DNA of 13,528 nucleotides from Proteobacteria bacterium UBA6920 (GTDB taxonomy: Bacteria > Pseudomonadota > Gammaproteobacteria > SG8-11). This document shows positions 7,009 through 13,528 of this stretch, piece after piece. Each line of letters starts with the position of its first letter. Within the stretch, counting starts at the first letter, position 1. A program made the position numbers and the translations under genes. The notes beneath the pieces were generated by a model, which worked only from the letters and a program-made list of their open reading frames with translations, was not told the origin of the DNA and made no database searches. Where the stretch lies: positions 1 through 13,528 of the forward strand of contig DKAS01000147.1 of assembly GCA_002448875.1 (NCBI GenBank). Direction: 5' to 3'.

Positions 7009-7048
7009 ATGTCAGTCCCACCCGGACCAGGAGCCAGTAAGAATTCCG

Positions 7049-8851
7049 ATGGATCAGAAGTACATACGCAATTTTTCGATCATTGCCCATATCGATCACG
7101 GTAAATCCACCCTGGCAGACCGCTTTATCCAGGTTTGCGGTGGCTTGACCGATCGGGAAATGGCCGACCAGGTGCTGGATTCCATGGATCTGGAGCGTGA
7201 ACGCGGCATTACCATCAAGGCGCAGAGCGTTACCCTGAATTACAAGAGCCAGGACGGCAATACCTACCAGTTGAATTTCATCGACACGCCGGGGCATGTG
7301 GATTTTTCCTACGAGGTATCCCGTTCCCTGGCCGCCTGTGAAGGCGCGCTGCTGGTGGTGGATGCGTCGCAGGGCGTCGAGGCGCAGAGCGTGGCCAATT
7401 GCTACACCGCCATCGAGCAGGGGCTGGAGGTGTTGCCGGTCTTGAACAAGATCGACCTGCCGGCGGCGGAGCCGGATCGGGTGGCGCAGGAGATAGAGGA
7501 TATCATCGGCATCGAGGCCAAGAACGCGGTGCGGGTCAGCGCGAAAACCGGTTTGGGTGTCACCGATGCGTTGGAAGCTCTGATCAAGGCCATTCCGCCG
7601 CCGCGAGGCAACCGCCAGGGGGCGTTGCAGGCGCTGATCATCGACTCCTGGTTCGACAACTACCTCGGTGTGGTGTCCCTGGTGTGCGTGAAGAACGGCA
7701 CCTTGAACAAGGGACAGAAGATCAAAGTAATGTCCACCGGCCGGACCTATGAGGCCGACAATGTCGGTATCTTTACTCCCAAACGCACTGACCAGCCGGC
7801 ACTGCTGGCCGGCGAGGTCGGTTATGTCATCGCCGGCATCAAGGAGATCGACGGCGCGCCGGTGGGCGATACCCTGACTACCCACGACAAACCGGCCGAC
7901 AAGCCCCTGCCGGGTTTCAAACCGGTGCAACCGCGGGTGTTCGCCGGTTTGTTCCCGGTGGCCTCCGATGATTACGAAGACCTGCGCGACGCGTTGGCCA
8001 AACTCAAGCTCAACGACGCGGCGCTGTTTTACGAGCCGGAAACATCGCAGGCACTGGGCTTCGGTTTCCGCTGCGGATTTCTTGGCATGTTGCACATGGA
8101 AATCATCCAGGAACGCCTGGAGCGGGAATACGGTATGGAACTGGTGACCACCGCGCCCACCGTCGTATTCGAAGTGGTGGATTCGGCAGGCAACATTCAT
8201 CACGTGGACAACCCGGCCAAGCTGCCCGAAGCGGGCAAAATCATGGAGACCCGCGAACCCATCATCATGGCCAACATCCTGACTCCGTCTGAGTATGTGG
8301 GCAACGTGATCGGGCTGTGCGTGGAAAAGCGCGGCGCGCAGAAGAAAATGCAGTATGTCGGCAATCAGGTGTCGCTGGGCTACGAGTTGCCCATGAACGA
8401 GGTGGTGCTGGATTTCTTCGATCGTCTCAAATCGGTGAGCCGGGGTTATGCGTCCCTGGACTATCATTTCCTGCGTTTTCAGCCCGCCGATCTGGTAAAG
8501 CTGGATGTTCTGATCAACGGTGACAAGGTGGACGCGCTGTCCACCATCGTACACCGGGATCAGGCTTTCTATCGCGGCCGGGAGCTGGTGGAGAAAATGA
8601 AGGACTTGATTCCCCGGCAGATGTTCGAGGTCGCCATTCAGGCGGCCATAGGCTCGCATATCATCGCCCGTTCCTCGGTCAAGGCCTTGCGCAAGAACGT
8701 GACCGCCAAGTGTTATGGTGGCGACATCACCCGCAAGCGCAAGCTGCTGGAAAAACAAAAAGCCGGCAAGAAACGCATGAAACAGGTGGGCAGTGTTGAA
8801 ATTCCGCAGGAAGCCTTTCTTGCGGTTCTACAAGTGGGAAAAAATAAATGA
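7049..8851 (+). CDS. lepA: Elongation factor 4 (LepA), ribosome-associated GTPase
   Basis: This encodes 600 residues, the normal LepA length, from ATG 7049 ([21 protein letters not shown]). The frame is open up to 6977, but that start would lie inside the terminator hairpin and add 24 non-homologous residues. The ribosome binding site is weak (TAAGAA, 7038-7043; AGGAG at 7029 is 15 nt away). GTPase motifs are G1 AHIDHGKST (13-21), DTPGH (79-83) and NKID (133-136). Later landmarks include [32 protein letters not shown], the PTVVFEVV segment and the LepA-specific C-terminal domain with [26 protein letters not shown]. LepA acts on translating or assembling ribosomes at the inner membrane/cytosol and hydrolyses GTP; its loss phenotype is usually mild. 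Its TGA stop overlaps the lepB ATG (ATGA), so the two are coupled as in most Proteobacteria. Confidence 0.97.
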   Translation: MDQKYIRNFSIIAHIDHGKSTLADRFIQVCGGLTDREMADQVLDSMDLERERGITIKAQSVTLNYKSQDGNTYQLNFIDTPGHVDFSYEVSRSLAACEGALLVVDASQGVEAQSVANCYTAIEQGLEVLPVLNKIDLPAAEPDRVAQEIEDIIGIEAKNAVRVSAKTGLGVTDALEALIKAIPPPRGNRQGALQALIIDSWFDNYLGVVSLVCVKNGTLNKGQKIKVMSTGRTYEADNVGIFTPKRTDQPALLAGEVGYVIAGIKEIDGAPVGDTLTTHDKPADKPLPGFKPVQPRVFAGLFPVASDDYEDLRDALAKLKLNDAALFYEPETSQALGFGFRCGFLGMLHMEIIQERLEREYGMELVTTAPTVVFEVVDSAGNIHHVDNPAKLPEAGKIMETREPIIMANILTPSEYVGNVIGLCVEKRGAQKKMQYVGNQVSLGYELPMNEVVLDFFDRLKSVSRGYASLDYHFLRFQPADLVKLDVLINGDKVDALSTIVHRDQAFYRGRELVEKMKDLIPRQMFEVAIQAAIGSHIIARSSVKALRKNVTAKCYGGDITRKRKLLEKQKAGKKRMKQVGSVEIPQEAFLAVLQVGKNK

Positions 8852-9657
8852 ATGTGGATTTCGCGGCGTTACTCGTTCTCCTGACCTTCGCCACCGGCCT
8901 GATTTGGGCTCTGGATCACTGGATTCTTCTGCCCCGGCGCAGGGTCAGAGCTGCCGCGGTCGTGGATCATGACAAGGCCGAGGAGATATTGAAGGAATCG
9001 CGGATCGTCGAGTACGCGCGTTCGTTTTTCCCGGTGATACTGGTCGTGCTGCTGCTGCGTTCCTTTCTCGTCGAACCCTTTCGCATTCCCTCCAATTCCA
9101 TGATGCCCACCTTGCTTACAGGGGATTTCATCCTGGTGAACAAGTTCGGTTATGGCCTGCGCCTGCCTGTATGGAACAAGAAATTTGTTGAAATCGCCGA
9201 ACCCAAGCGCGGGGATGTCATCGTTTTCCGTTATCCCAAGGACCCGACCGTGGACTATATCAAGCGGGTGATCGGTGTGCCCGGTGACCATGTCGTCTAT
9301 CGGAACAAGACATTGATTATCAATGATAAAGTTATGGCACAAGAAATGCTGGAGAAATACCACGGCGTGGGTTCCGGGGTCGGCATGACGGGCACCAACC
9401 ATCTTAAGGAAAACCTGGAAACCGTGGAGCACAGCATTCTGGTGGATCCGCGTAAAATGCTGGGAGAAGTGGACGTAATCGTGCCGGACGGTCAATATTT
9501 CGTGATGGGTGACAACCGGGACAACAGCAACGACAGCAGGTTCTGGGGCACGGTACCCGACGAAAACCTGGTGGGCAAGGCGTTTCTGATCTGGATGAAT
9601 TGGGATACCGCGGGTAGCGGGATCGCATGGGGGCGCCTGGGATCAACCATTAAGTAG
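8848..9657 (+). CDS. lepB: Signal peptidase I
   Basis: This encodes 269 residues, starting at the ATG overlapping the lepA stop. Two N-terminal membrane helices (about 5-22 and 60-75) flank a basic cytoplasmic loop ([11 protein letters not shown]), so the catalytic domain faces the periplasm. The Ser/Lys dyad is visible: Ser84 in [10 protein letters not shown] and Lys139 in DYIKRVIG. The SPase I boxes C and D ([23 protein letters not shown]) and box E ([14 protein letters not shown]) are all present. An insertion of about 40 residues between boxes D and E (around 155-200, including [14 protein letters not shown]) is usual in gammaproteobacterial LepB. The enzyme removes signal peptides from Sec/Tat exported proteins, which would include RseB and MucD here. 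The DUF4845 gene follows after 31 nt. Confidence 0.97.
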   Translation: MNVDFAALLVLLTFATGLIWALDHWILLPRRRVRAAAVVDHDKAEEILKESRIVEYARSFFPVILVVLLLRSFLVEPFRIPSNSMMPTLLTGDFILVNKFGYGLRLPVWNKKFVEIAEPKRGDVIVFRYPKDPTVDYIKRVIGVPGDHVVYRNKTLIINDKVMAQEMLEKYHGVGSGVGMTGTNHLKENLETVEHSILVDPRKMLGEVDVIVPDGQYFVMGDNRDNSNDSRFWGTVPDENLVGKAFLIWMNWDTAGSGIAWGRLGSTIK

Positions 9658-9688
9658 ACTCCGAGTAAACTGACATCGAGGGCTAACG

Positions 9689-10057
9689 ATGAGAACTGCG
9701 CGTACACAAAGTGGTATGACAGCTGTCGGGATCATGATGGTATTGCTGTTGGTGGGCCTGGTGACCTTGGTTGGATTGAAGCTGTTACCCGTGTATATCG
9801 AACATTTCCAGATCAAATCGGTGTTGAAGTCCCTGAAAAATGACCGCGAGTTATCGAAGCAGCCGCCGCAGGAAGTCTGGCACACCATGAGCAAGCTGAT
9901 GGGCGTCAACGATATCAAGGCGATCACCAAGGAAAACGTCGATATCCAGAAATCCACCACCGGCATCCACGTGGTGGTGGACTATGAGACGCGCAAAGGT
10001 CTGATGGGCAATGTCGACCTGGTGGCCAGTTTTCACGAAGAGGTGGATATTCCTTGA
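9689..10057 (+). CDS. DUF4845 family single-pass membrane protein, unknown function
   Basis: This encodes 122 residues from ATG 9689, with GAGGG (9678-9682) 6 nt ahead. A polar, basic N-terminus (MRTARTQSG) is followed by one hydrophobic helix (about 11-34, MTAVGIMMVLLLVGLVTLVGLKLLPVY) and a mixed alpha/beta domain of about 85 residues ending VVDYETRKGLMGNVDLVASFHEEVDIP. I recognise it as the DUF4845 family, which in many gamma- and betaproteobacteria lies between lepB and rnc. The N-terminal GMTxxG followed by a long hydrophobic run looks like a type IV pilin N-terminus, but the Glu at mature position 5 is missing (Gly14). Its last codons overlap the TTG start of rnc (TTGA). The function is unknown; placement suggests only co-expression with LepB and RNase III. 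Confidence 0.88.
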   Translation: MRTARTQSGMTAVGIMMVLLLVGLVTLVGLKLLPVYIEHFQIKSVLKSLKNDRELSKQPPQEVWHTMSKLMGVNDIKAITKENVDIQKSTTGIHVVVDYETRKGLMGNVDLVASFHEEVDIP

Positions 10058-10740
10058 TCCCTGATCAGGCGCTGCTGTGTCGGACACTGCGCTATCAATT
10101 CAACCAGCCGACGTTGTTGACCGAGGCGCTTACTCATCGCAGTAAAGGACACCACAACAACGAACGTCTGGAGTTTCTCGGCGATGCCATTCTCAGCTTT
10201 CTCATCACTGACGAACTCTATCACCACTTTCCCCAGACCACGGAAGGCGAGCTCAGTCGTTACCGCGCCAGTCTGGTCAAGGGCGATACCCTGGCGCTGC
10301 TGGCGCGCGAACTGAAACTGGGCGATTTTCTCATCATGGGTCCCGGTGAATTGAAAAGCGGCGGCTATACCCGCGATTCCATTCTGGCCAATTGCCTGGA
10401 AGCCATTATCGGTGCCATCTATCTCGATGGCGGTCTGGCGGCGGCGCGGGCGTTCGTGCTGCCGATGTTCGTCGAGCGCATCAATGCGATACCGCGCGAC
10501 GCGCAGATGAAGGATCCGAAAACGCGCCTGCAGGAGTACATGCAGGGGCTGCACAAACCCCTGCCGGTATACGAGGTAACCTCGGTCAGTGGAGAAGCCC
10601 ATCATCAGGAATTCAAGGTGCTTTGCCAGATAGAAACCCTGGCGGAGCCGGTGCCGGGAAGCGGCAGCAGTCGCCGGCGCGCGGAGCAGGCAGCCGCCGA
10701 GTCCGCGCTGCGCAAACTGGGCATTGACGGCGCGCGATGA
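10054..10740 (+). CDS. rnc: Ribonuclease III
   Basis: This encodes 228 residues from a TTG start at 10054 that overlaps the stop of the preceding gene (TTGA). AGGTGG (10041-10046) lies 7 nt upstream and the resulting N-terminus (MIPDQALLCRTLRYQFN) aligns with other RNase III proteins, so TTG is preferred; no in-frame ATG gives a full domain. The nuclease domain (about 1-150) has the signature NNERLEFLGDAIL. Metal/catalytic residues by homology to E. coli are Glu37, Glu40, Asp44, Glu64 and Glu116. The position matching E. coli Asp114 is Asn113 (AAT, 10390-10392). The dsRNA-binding domain is at about 153-223 (DPKTRLQEYMQG, GSGSSRRRAEQAAAESAL). The enzyme processes rRNA precursors and cleaves other double-stranded RNA. 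It overlaps era by 4 nt (ATGA), the classical rnc-era pair. Confidence 0.97.
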   Translation: MIPDQALLCRTLRYQFNQPTLLTEALTHRSKGHHNNERLEFLGDAILSFLITDELYHHFPQTTEGELSRYRASLVKGDTLALLARELKLGDFLIMGPGELKSGGYTRDSILANCLEAIIGAIYLDGGLAAARAFVLPMFVERINAIPRDAQMKDPKTRLQEYMQGLHKPLPVYEVTSVSGEAHHQEFKVLCQIETLAEPVPGSGSSRRRAEQAAAESALRKLGIDGAR

Positions 10741-11636
10741 ATAGCGGGGAGTTTCGCTGCGGCACCGTGGCCATCGTCGGCCGGCCCAATGTCGGCAAGT
10801 CCACCATTCTCAATACTCTGCTGGGGCAGAAAATCAGCATTACCAGCCCCAAGCCGCAGACCACCCGGCATCGGATCACGGGCATAGTCACCGACGATGC
10901 AGCCCAGCTGATATTCATCGATACCCCCGGCATGCATACCGCCGGGGGCAAAGCCATCAACCGTTACATGGATCGCACCGCCGGCAGCGCACTGCAGGAT
11001 GTCGATATCATCGTCATGGTGGTCGATTGCCAGCGCTGGACCGCCGAGGACGACTATGTGCTGCGCCGGGTGGCGCAGGCCGGCCGGCCAGTGGTGCTGG
11101 CCGTCAACAAGGTGGATACGGTCAAAAATAAAGAGGAGCTGCTGCCCGTGTTGCAGGAGTATGCGGCGAAAATGCCGTTTGCCGCGGTGCTGCCCATATC
11201 CGCCTACACCAGTACCAATATGGCGGATTTGCGCCGGACGCTGACCGGCATGCTGCCACTGTCGCCGCCGCATTATCCGCCCGAGCAGTTTACCGATCGC
11301 AGCGAACGCTTTCTGGCGGCGGAAATTATCCGCGAGAAGTTGATGCGCAATCTGGGCAAGGAGCTGCCGTACAGCCTGACGGTGGAAATCGAAAACTTCG
11401 CCGAAGACGGCGCCTTACGGCGCATCCACGCCATTATCTGGGTGGAGCGGGCGGGCCAGAAAAAAATCGTGATCGGCAGCAAGGGCGAGGGCATCAAGGA
11501 AATCGGCCGCCAGGCGCGGGTAGATATGGAGAACCTGTTCGGCGGCAAGGTATATCTGGAAATGTGGGTGAAGGTGCGCGAGGGCTGGTCGGATAACGAG
11601 CGTGCGCTGCGCAGCCTGGGATACGATGAGTTCTGA
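10737..11636 (+). CDS. era: GTPase Era, 16S rRNA-binding ribosome assembly factor
   Basis: This encodes 299 residues, starting in the rnc stop codon. The GTPase domain shows G1 GRPNVGKS (15-22), the switch I Thr in QTTRHR (about 41-46), G3 DTPGMH (62-67), G4 NKVD (124-127) and G5 SAY (155-157). The C-terminal KH domain (about 200-290) has the GxxG-type loop in VIGSKGEGIKEIG, followed by the family ending EMWVKVREGWSDNERALRSLGY. Era binds the 3' end of 16S rRNA and supports 30S maturation, working next to RNase III in rRNA processing, which matches the gene pairing. The last 11 nt overlap the start of recO. All motifs are intact and the length is the usual one. Confidence 0.98.
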   Translation: MNSGEFRCGTVAIVGRPNVGKSTILNTLLGQKISITSPKPQTTRHRITGIVTDDAAQLIFIDTPGMHTAGGKAINRYMDRTAGSALQDVDIIVMVVDCQRWTAEDDYVLRRVAQAGRPVVLAVNKVDTVKNKEELLPVLQEYAAKMPFAAVLPISAYTSTNMADLRRTLTGMLPLSPPHYPPEQFTDRSERFLAAEIIREKLMRNLGKELPYSLTVEIENFAEDGALRRIHAIIWVERAGQKKIVIGSKGEGIKEIGRQARVDMENLFGGKVYLEMWVKVREGWSDNERALRSLGYDEF

Positions 11637-12372
11637 ACAGCGGGTGCAACTGCTGCCGGCCTATGTGCTGCACCAGCGGCCCTACCGCAACACCAGCCTG
11701 CTGGTGGACGTGCTGACCCGGGACCGGGGGCGCTTGTGTCTGGTGGCGAAAGGCGCCCGCAGCATGGGTTCCCGCTGGCATGGCCTGTTGCAGCCGTTTC
11801 GCCCCTTGCTGGTGTCGTGGACCGGTCGGCATGAGCTGGGCACTTTGTGCGATGTGGAGGCCACGGCTCCCGGGCACCGGCTGCAAGGCAGGTTGCTGTT
11901 CAGTGCCTACTATCTCAATGAGCTCGTATTGCGTCTATTGCCCGCGCTGGATCCGCATCCGCAGTTGTTTGCCTATTATCTGCAGGCCATGACGCGCCTG
12001 GCCGATTTGCCGCCGGCAACGGCCGGGACGGATCCGCGCCATCAGCTCTGTCTGCGCATCTTCGAAAAATACCTGTTGCGTGAAATCGGTTACGGTCTGA
12101 TTCTGGATCGTGCGGCCGATACCGGTGCGCCCATCGATGCCGCCGGCCGTTATCGCTATGTGCTGGAAATCGGACCGGTGGCCGGAGATAATACGGCGCT
12201 GGGCGTCGAAGTTTCCGGCCAGTGCCTGTTGGCGTTGGCCACGGATACCATGCCGGCGGCGGACGGTCTGCAGGAGAGCAAGAAACTGATGCGCACGGTG
12301 CTGGGGCATTATCTCGGCGACAAGCCCCTGCTCAGCCGCAGCCTGCTGCAGCAGTTGGAATACCGGGAATAA
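11626..12372 (+). CDS. recO: DNA repair protein RecO
   Basis: This encodes 248 residues from ATG 11626, giving [31 protein letters not shown], which matches the RecO N-terminus. An upstream ATG at 11602 in the same frame would add eight residues read from the Era KH coding region and is rejected. The N-terminal OB fold is about 1-80 ([23 protein letters not shown]). The rest is helical with the typical NELVLRLLP and [13 protein letters not shown] segments. No zinc-finger cysteine cluster is seen, as in E. coli RecO and unlike some other bacterial RecO proteins. RecO, with RecR, loads RecA on SSB-coated gaps in the RecFOR pathway. It overlaps era by 11 nt and is followed after 19 nt by pdxJ, the standard era-recO-pdxJ order. 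Confidence 0.94.
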   Translation: MSSEQRVQLLPAYVLHQRPYRNTSLLVDVLTRDRGRLCLVAKGARSMGSRWHGLLQPFRPLLVSWTGRHELGTLCDVEATAPGHRLQGRLLFSAYYLNELVLRLLPALDPHPQLFAYYLQAMTRLADLPPATAGTDPRHQLCLRIFEKYLLREIGYGLILDRAADTGAPIDAAGRYRYVLEIGPVAGDNTALGVEVSGQCLLALATDTMPAADGLQESKKLMRTVLGHYLGDKPLLSRSLLQQLEYRE

Positions 12373-12391
12373 CACAGAGCGGGAGTGGCGC

Positions 12392-13132
12392 ATGGACATC
12401 AAGCGACAAATGTTGCTGGGAGTGAATATCGATCACGTGGCCACCGTGCGCCAGGCGCGGGGCACCCGTTACCCGGATCCGGTGCAGGCGGCGATCGCCG
12501 CCGAGCAGGCCGGCGCCGACAGCATCACCCTGCATCTGCGTGAAGACCGCCGCCATATTCAGCTGCGCGACGTGGAGTTGATCAAGGAAGTGCTGCTGAC
12601 CCGGATGAACCTGGAAATGGCCGTGACCGACGACATGGTGGCCATCGCCGAACGCCTGCGTCCGGCCGATTGCTGCCTGGTACCGGAACGACGCGAGGAA
12701 CGCACCACCGAAGGCGGTCTGGATGTGGCCAACAATCAGCAACGCCTGCGCCAAGTGTGTGACCGCCTGCGCGCGGCCGGGGTGCGGGTGTCATTGTTCA
12801 TCGAGGCCGACCCGCGCCAGCTGGATGCCGCCGTCGCCGTCGGCGCGCCGGTGGTGGAGATTCACACCGGCCATTTCGCCGATGCGGCCGACGCCTCCAG
12901 CCAGCACCGGCTGCTGGAGAAAATTCGCGCGGCGGTCGATCATGGCAGCGACCTGGGTTTACAGGTCAACGCCGGTCATGGCCTGAATTACCAGAACGTG
13001 CAGAGCATTGCCGCCATCCCCCGCTTGCGCGAACTGAACATCGGCCACTCTATCGTCGCCCGCGCCCTGTTCACTGGCATGGAGGAGGCGGTGCGTGAAA
13101 TGAAGCGTTTGATGCTGGCGGCCCGCGCCTGA
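12392..13132 (+). CDS. pdxJ: Pyridoxine 5'-phosphate synthase
   Basis: This encodes 246 residues from ATG 12392, with GGGAG (12381-12385) 6 nt ahead; Met7 is a possible shorter start. PdxJ condenses deoxyxylulose 5-phosphate with 1-amino-acetone-3-phosphate to pyridoxine 5'-phosphate in the DXP-dependent vitamin B6 route. It is a cytosolic TIM barrel, usually octameric. Family motifs run through the whole protein: [72 protein letters not shown] and [12 protein letters not shown]. By offset from E. coli the active-site residues His45, Glu72 and His193 are His48, Glu75 and His196 here; all are present. It is the last gene of the lepA-pdxJ run. acpS, which follows pdxJ in E. coli, is not in the 370 bp downstream. 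Confidence 0.97.
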   Translation: MDIKRQMLLGVNIDHVATVRQARGTRYPDPVQAAIAAEQAGADSITLHLREDRRHIQLRDVELIKEVLLTRMNLEMAVTDDMVAIAERLRPADCCLVPERREERTTEGGLDVANNQQRLRQVCDRLRAAGVRVSLFIEADPRQLDAAVAVGAPVVEIHTGHFADAADASSQHRLLEKIRAAVDHGSDLGLQVNAGHGLNYQNVQSIAAIPRLRELNIGHSIVARALFTGMEEAVREMKRLMLAARA

Positions 13133-13260
13133 GCGCAGCTGTGCCTCATGGCATGGTGGCCGGAGGCGGCTGCGGTGCTGCAGCTCCCGAACGGGCTGCG
13201 CTTGCTCCGGGTCTTCCCGCGATTTGGGGTCATTGCCGGATTGGCGACTAATTAGCCACA

Positions 13261-13288
13261 TTGACGCCGCGAATTTTAGAGTTAAGAT
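13261..13288 (+). promoter_or_regulatory. Candidate upstream promoter (P1) toward tRNA
   Basis: TTGACG (13261-13266, five of six to the -35 consensus) is followed after 16 bp by TAAGAT (13283-13288, four of six to TATAAT). Transcription would start near 13295 and reach the tRNA about 208 nt later. The palindrome CTAATTAG lies immediately upstream and could be a regulator site. The call rests on sequence match alone. Confidence 0.35.
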
Positions 13289-13461
13289 CAGTTCTGCGAA
13301 CCCTTAATAAAATCATATTTTTCAAACAGATACCCAGATATCGGAAGCTGGCTCGCAAGTTGGCGCAGGCCCGGCGCCCCGTGGGTTTCCGTTGCCGCCG
13401 CCCTGCGGATAACAAGTGTTTGAGCTGCCAAGAAAAAAGTGCCGACAGGGAGGGTAAAGCC

Positions 13462-13489
13462 TTGCATTGCATTTTATTTACCGTATAAT
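13462..13489 (+). promoter_or_regulatory. tRNA promoter with consensus -10 and GC-rich discriminator
   Basis: A perfect TATAAT (13484-13489) lies 13 nt before the tRNA 5' end. A modest -35, TTGCAT (13462-13467), is 16 bp upstream. The bases after the -10 (GCCCGGC, 13490-13496) form a GC-rich discriminator, the usual mark of stable RNA promoters under stringent (ppGpp) control. The start would be near 13496, giving a leader of only about six bases before the mature tRNA. Confidence 0.7.
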
Positions 13490-13502
13490 GCCCGGCTTCT
13501 GG

Positions 13503-13528
13503 TGCGGGGTGGAGCAGTCTGGTAGCTC
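13503..13528 (+). tRNA. 5' part of a tRNA, probably initiator tRNA-fMet (cut by window end)
   Basis: The last 26 bases fold as tRNA positions 1 to the end of the D stem: acceptor strand TGCGGGG, then T8 and a G, D stem GAGC, D loop AGTCTGGTA, and D stem GCTC closing exactly at the window edge. Apart from the first base and one D-loop base this is identical to the start of E. coli initiator tRNA-Met (CGCGGGGTGGAGC...). The anticodon is outside the window, so the identity is inferred. If base 72 is A, as in bacterial initiators, position 1 here would be a U:A pair and not the usual C/A mismatch. Confidence 0.8.

Larger units (their letters stand above)
13133..13502. other. Intergenic stretch between pdxJ and tRNA gene, no convincing gene
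   Basis: The first half is GC-rich and contains an imperfect hairpin (GCAG..CCCG / CGGG..CTGC, 13180-13199) with no T run, so it is at best a weak or Rho-assisted end for pdxJ. A perfect palindrome CTAATTAG (13248-13255) lies just before a TTGACG box. The second half is AT-rich and holds two promoter candidates pointing to the tRNA. A 75-codon frame from a TTG at 13261 to 13488 overlaps both promoters, has no ribosome binding site and no recognisable motif except CLSC; I do not call it a gene. Confidence 0.6.

Noticed and set aside
6977..7048. Upstream start for lepA adding 24 residues
   Set aside because: The start lies in the terminator hairpin and the extra residues do not resemble LepA proteins, which begin near [10 protein letters not shown].
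7007..8758. Very long open frame (583 codons) on the minus strand opposite lepA
   Set aside because: It is exactly antisense to lepA, has no ribosome binding site or known motif, and its His/Gln/Asp-rich composition is what the reverse strand of GC-rich codons gives.
13180..13199. GC-rich hairpin as a terminator after pdxJ
   Set aside because: The stem has a bulge, the loop is tiny and no T run follows.
13261..13488. 75-codon plus-strand frame before the tRNA
   Set aside because: It has a TTG start that is part of a -35 box, no Shine-Dalgarno, runs through the tRNA promoter, and shows no domain.
1..13528. Search for mobile elements, CRISPR arrays, toxin-antitoxin or defence genes
   Set aside because: No transposase, integrase, regularly spaced repeats or defence domains were seen; gene order is a conserved core block. 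The only toxin-antitoxin hint is the disputed sdhE/ygfX pair.

Overview
The window carries a core chromosomal block of a moderately GC-rich, non-enteric gammaproteobacterium. The gene order sdhB-sdhE-ygfX / nadB divergent from rpoE-rseA-rseB-rseC-mucD / lepA-lepB-DUF4845-rnc-era-recO-pdxJ is the pseudomonad-to-Chromatiales style of arrangement. A three-cysteine MucC-like RseC, a MucD-type protease at the end of the sigma-E operon and a DUF4845 gene between lepB and rnc argue against an enteric bacterium. I cannot name the genus from sequence alone. Layout: (1) 1-904, plus strand: the 3' end of succinate dehydrogenase iron-sulfur subunit sdhB, the FAD-assembly factor sdhE abutting it, and the membrane protein ygfX. 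(2) 852-2492, minus strand: nadB (L-aspartate oxidase), convergent with ygfX and overlapping its 3' end by 53 bp. (3) 2493-2731: the divergent nadB/rpoE control region, with a candidate sigma-E promoter, a possible 35-codon leader ORF overlapping the start of rpoE, and GGA motifs. (4) 2732-6851: the envelope-stress operon: sigma factor, membrane anti-sigma factor, periplasmic regulator RseB, RseC and the periplasmic protease/chaperone MucD. It is closed by a strong intrinsic terminator at 6979-7008. (5) 7049-13132: a tightly packed operon-like run. lepA-lepB overlap by 4 nt (ATGA), DUF4845-rnc by 4 nt (TTGA, with a TTG start for rnc), rnc-era by 4 nt (ATGA) and era-recO by 11 nt; pdxJ follows after 19 nt. 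These genes serve ribosome function (LepA, Era), protein export (LepB), RNA processing (RNase III), DNA repair (RecO) and vitamin B6 synthesis (PdxJ). (6) 13133-13528: a non-coding stretch with two promoter candidates leading into a tRNA gene cut by the window edge, most likely initiator tRNA-Met. How the genes work together: misfolded outer-membrane proteins trigger RseA proteolysis, RseB modulates this, and released RpoE transcribes its own operon, including the protease MucD. LepB and Era/RNase III serve general growth. Overall this is ordinary housekeeping DNA. I found no evidence of a new multi-gene system. The points worth a second look are the rpoE leader (possible leader peptide plus GGA sites), an Asn at a normally acidic metal-binding position of RNase III, a terminator directly upstream of lepA with no visible promoter after it, an AT-rich palindromic patch inside mucD, the pilin-like N-terminus of the DUF4845 protein, and the tandem promoters before the tRNA.
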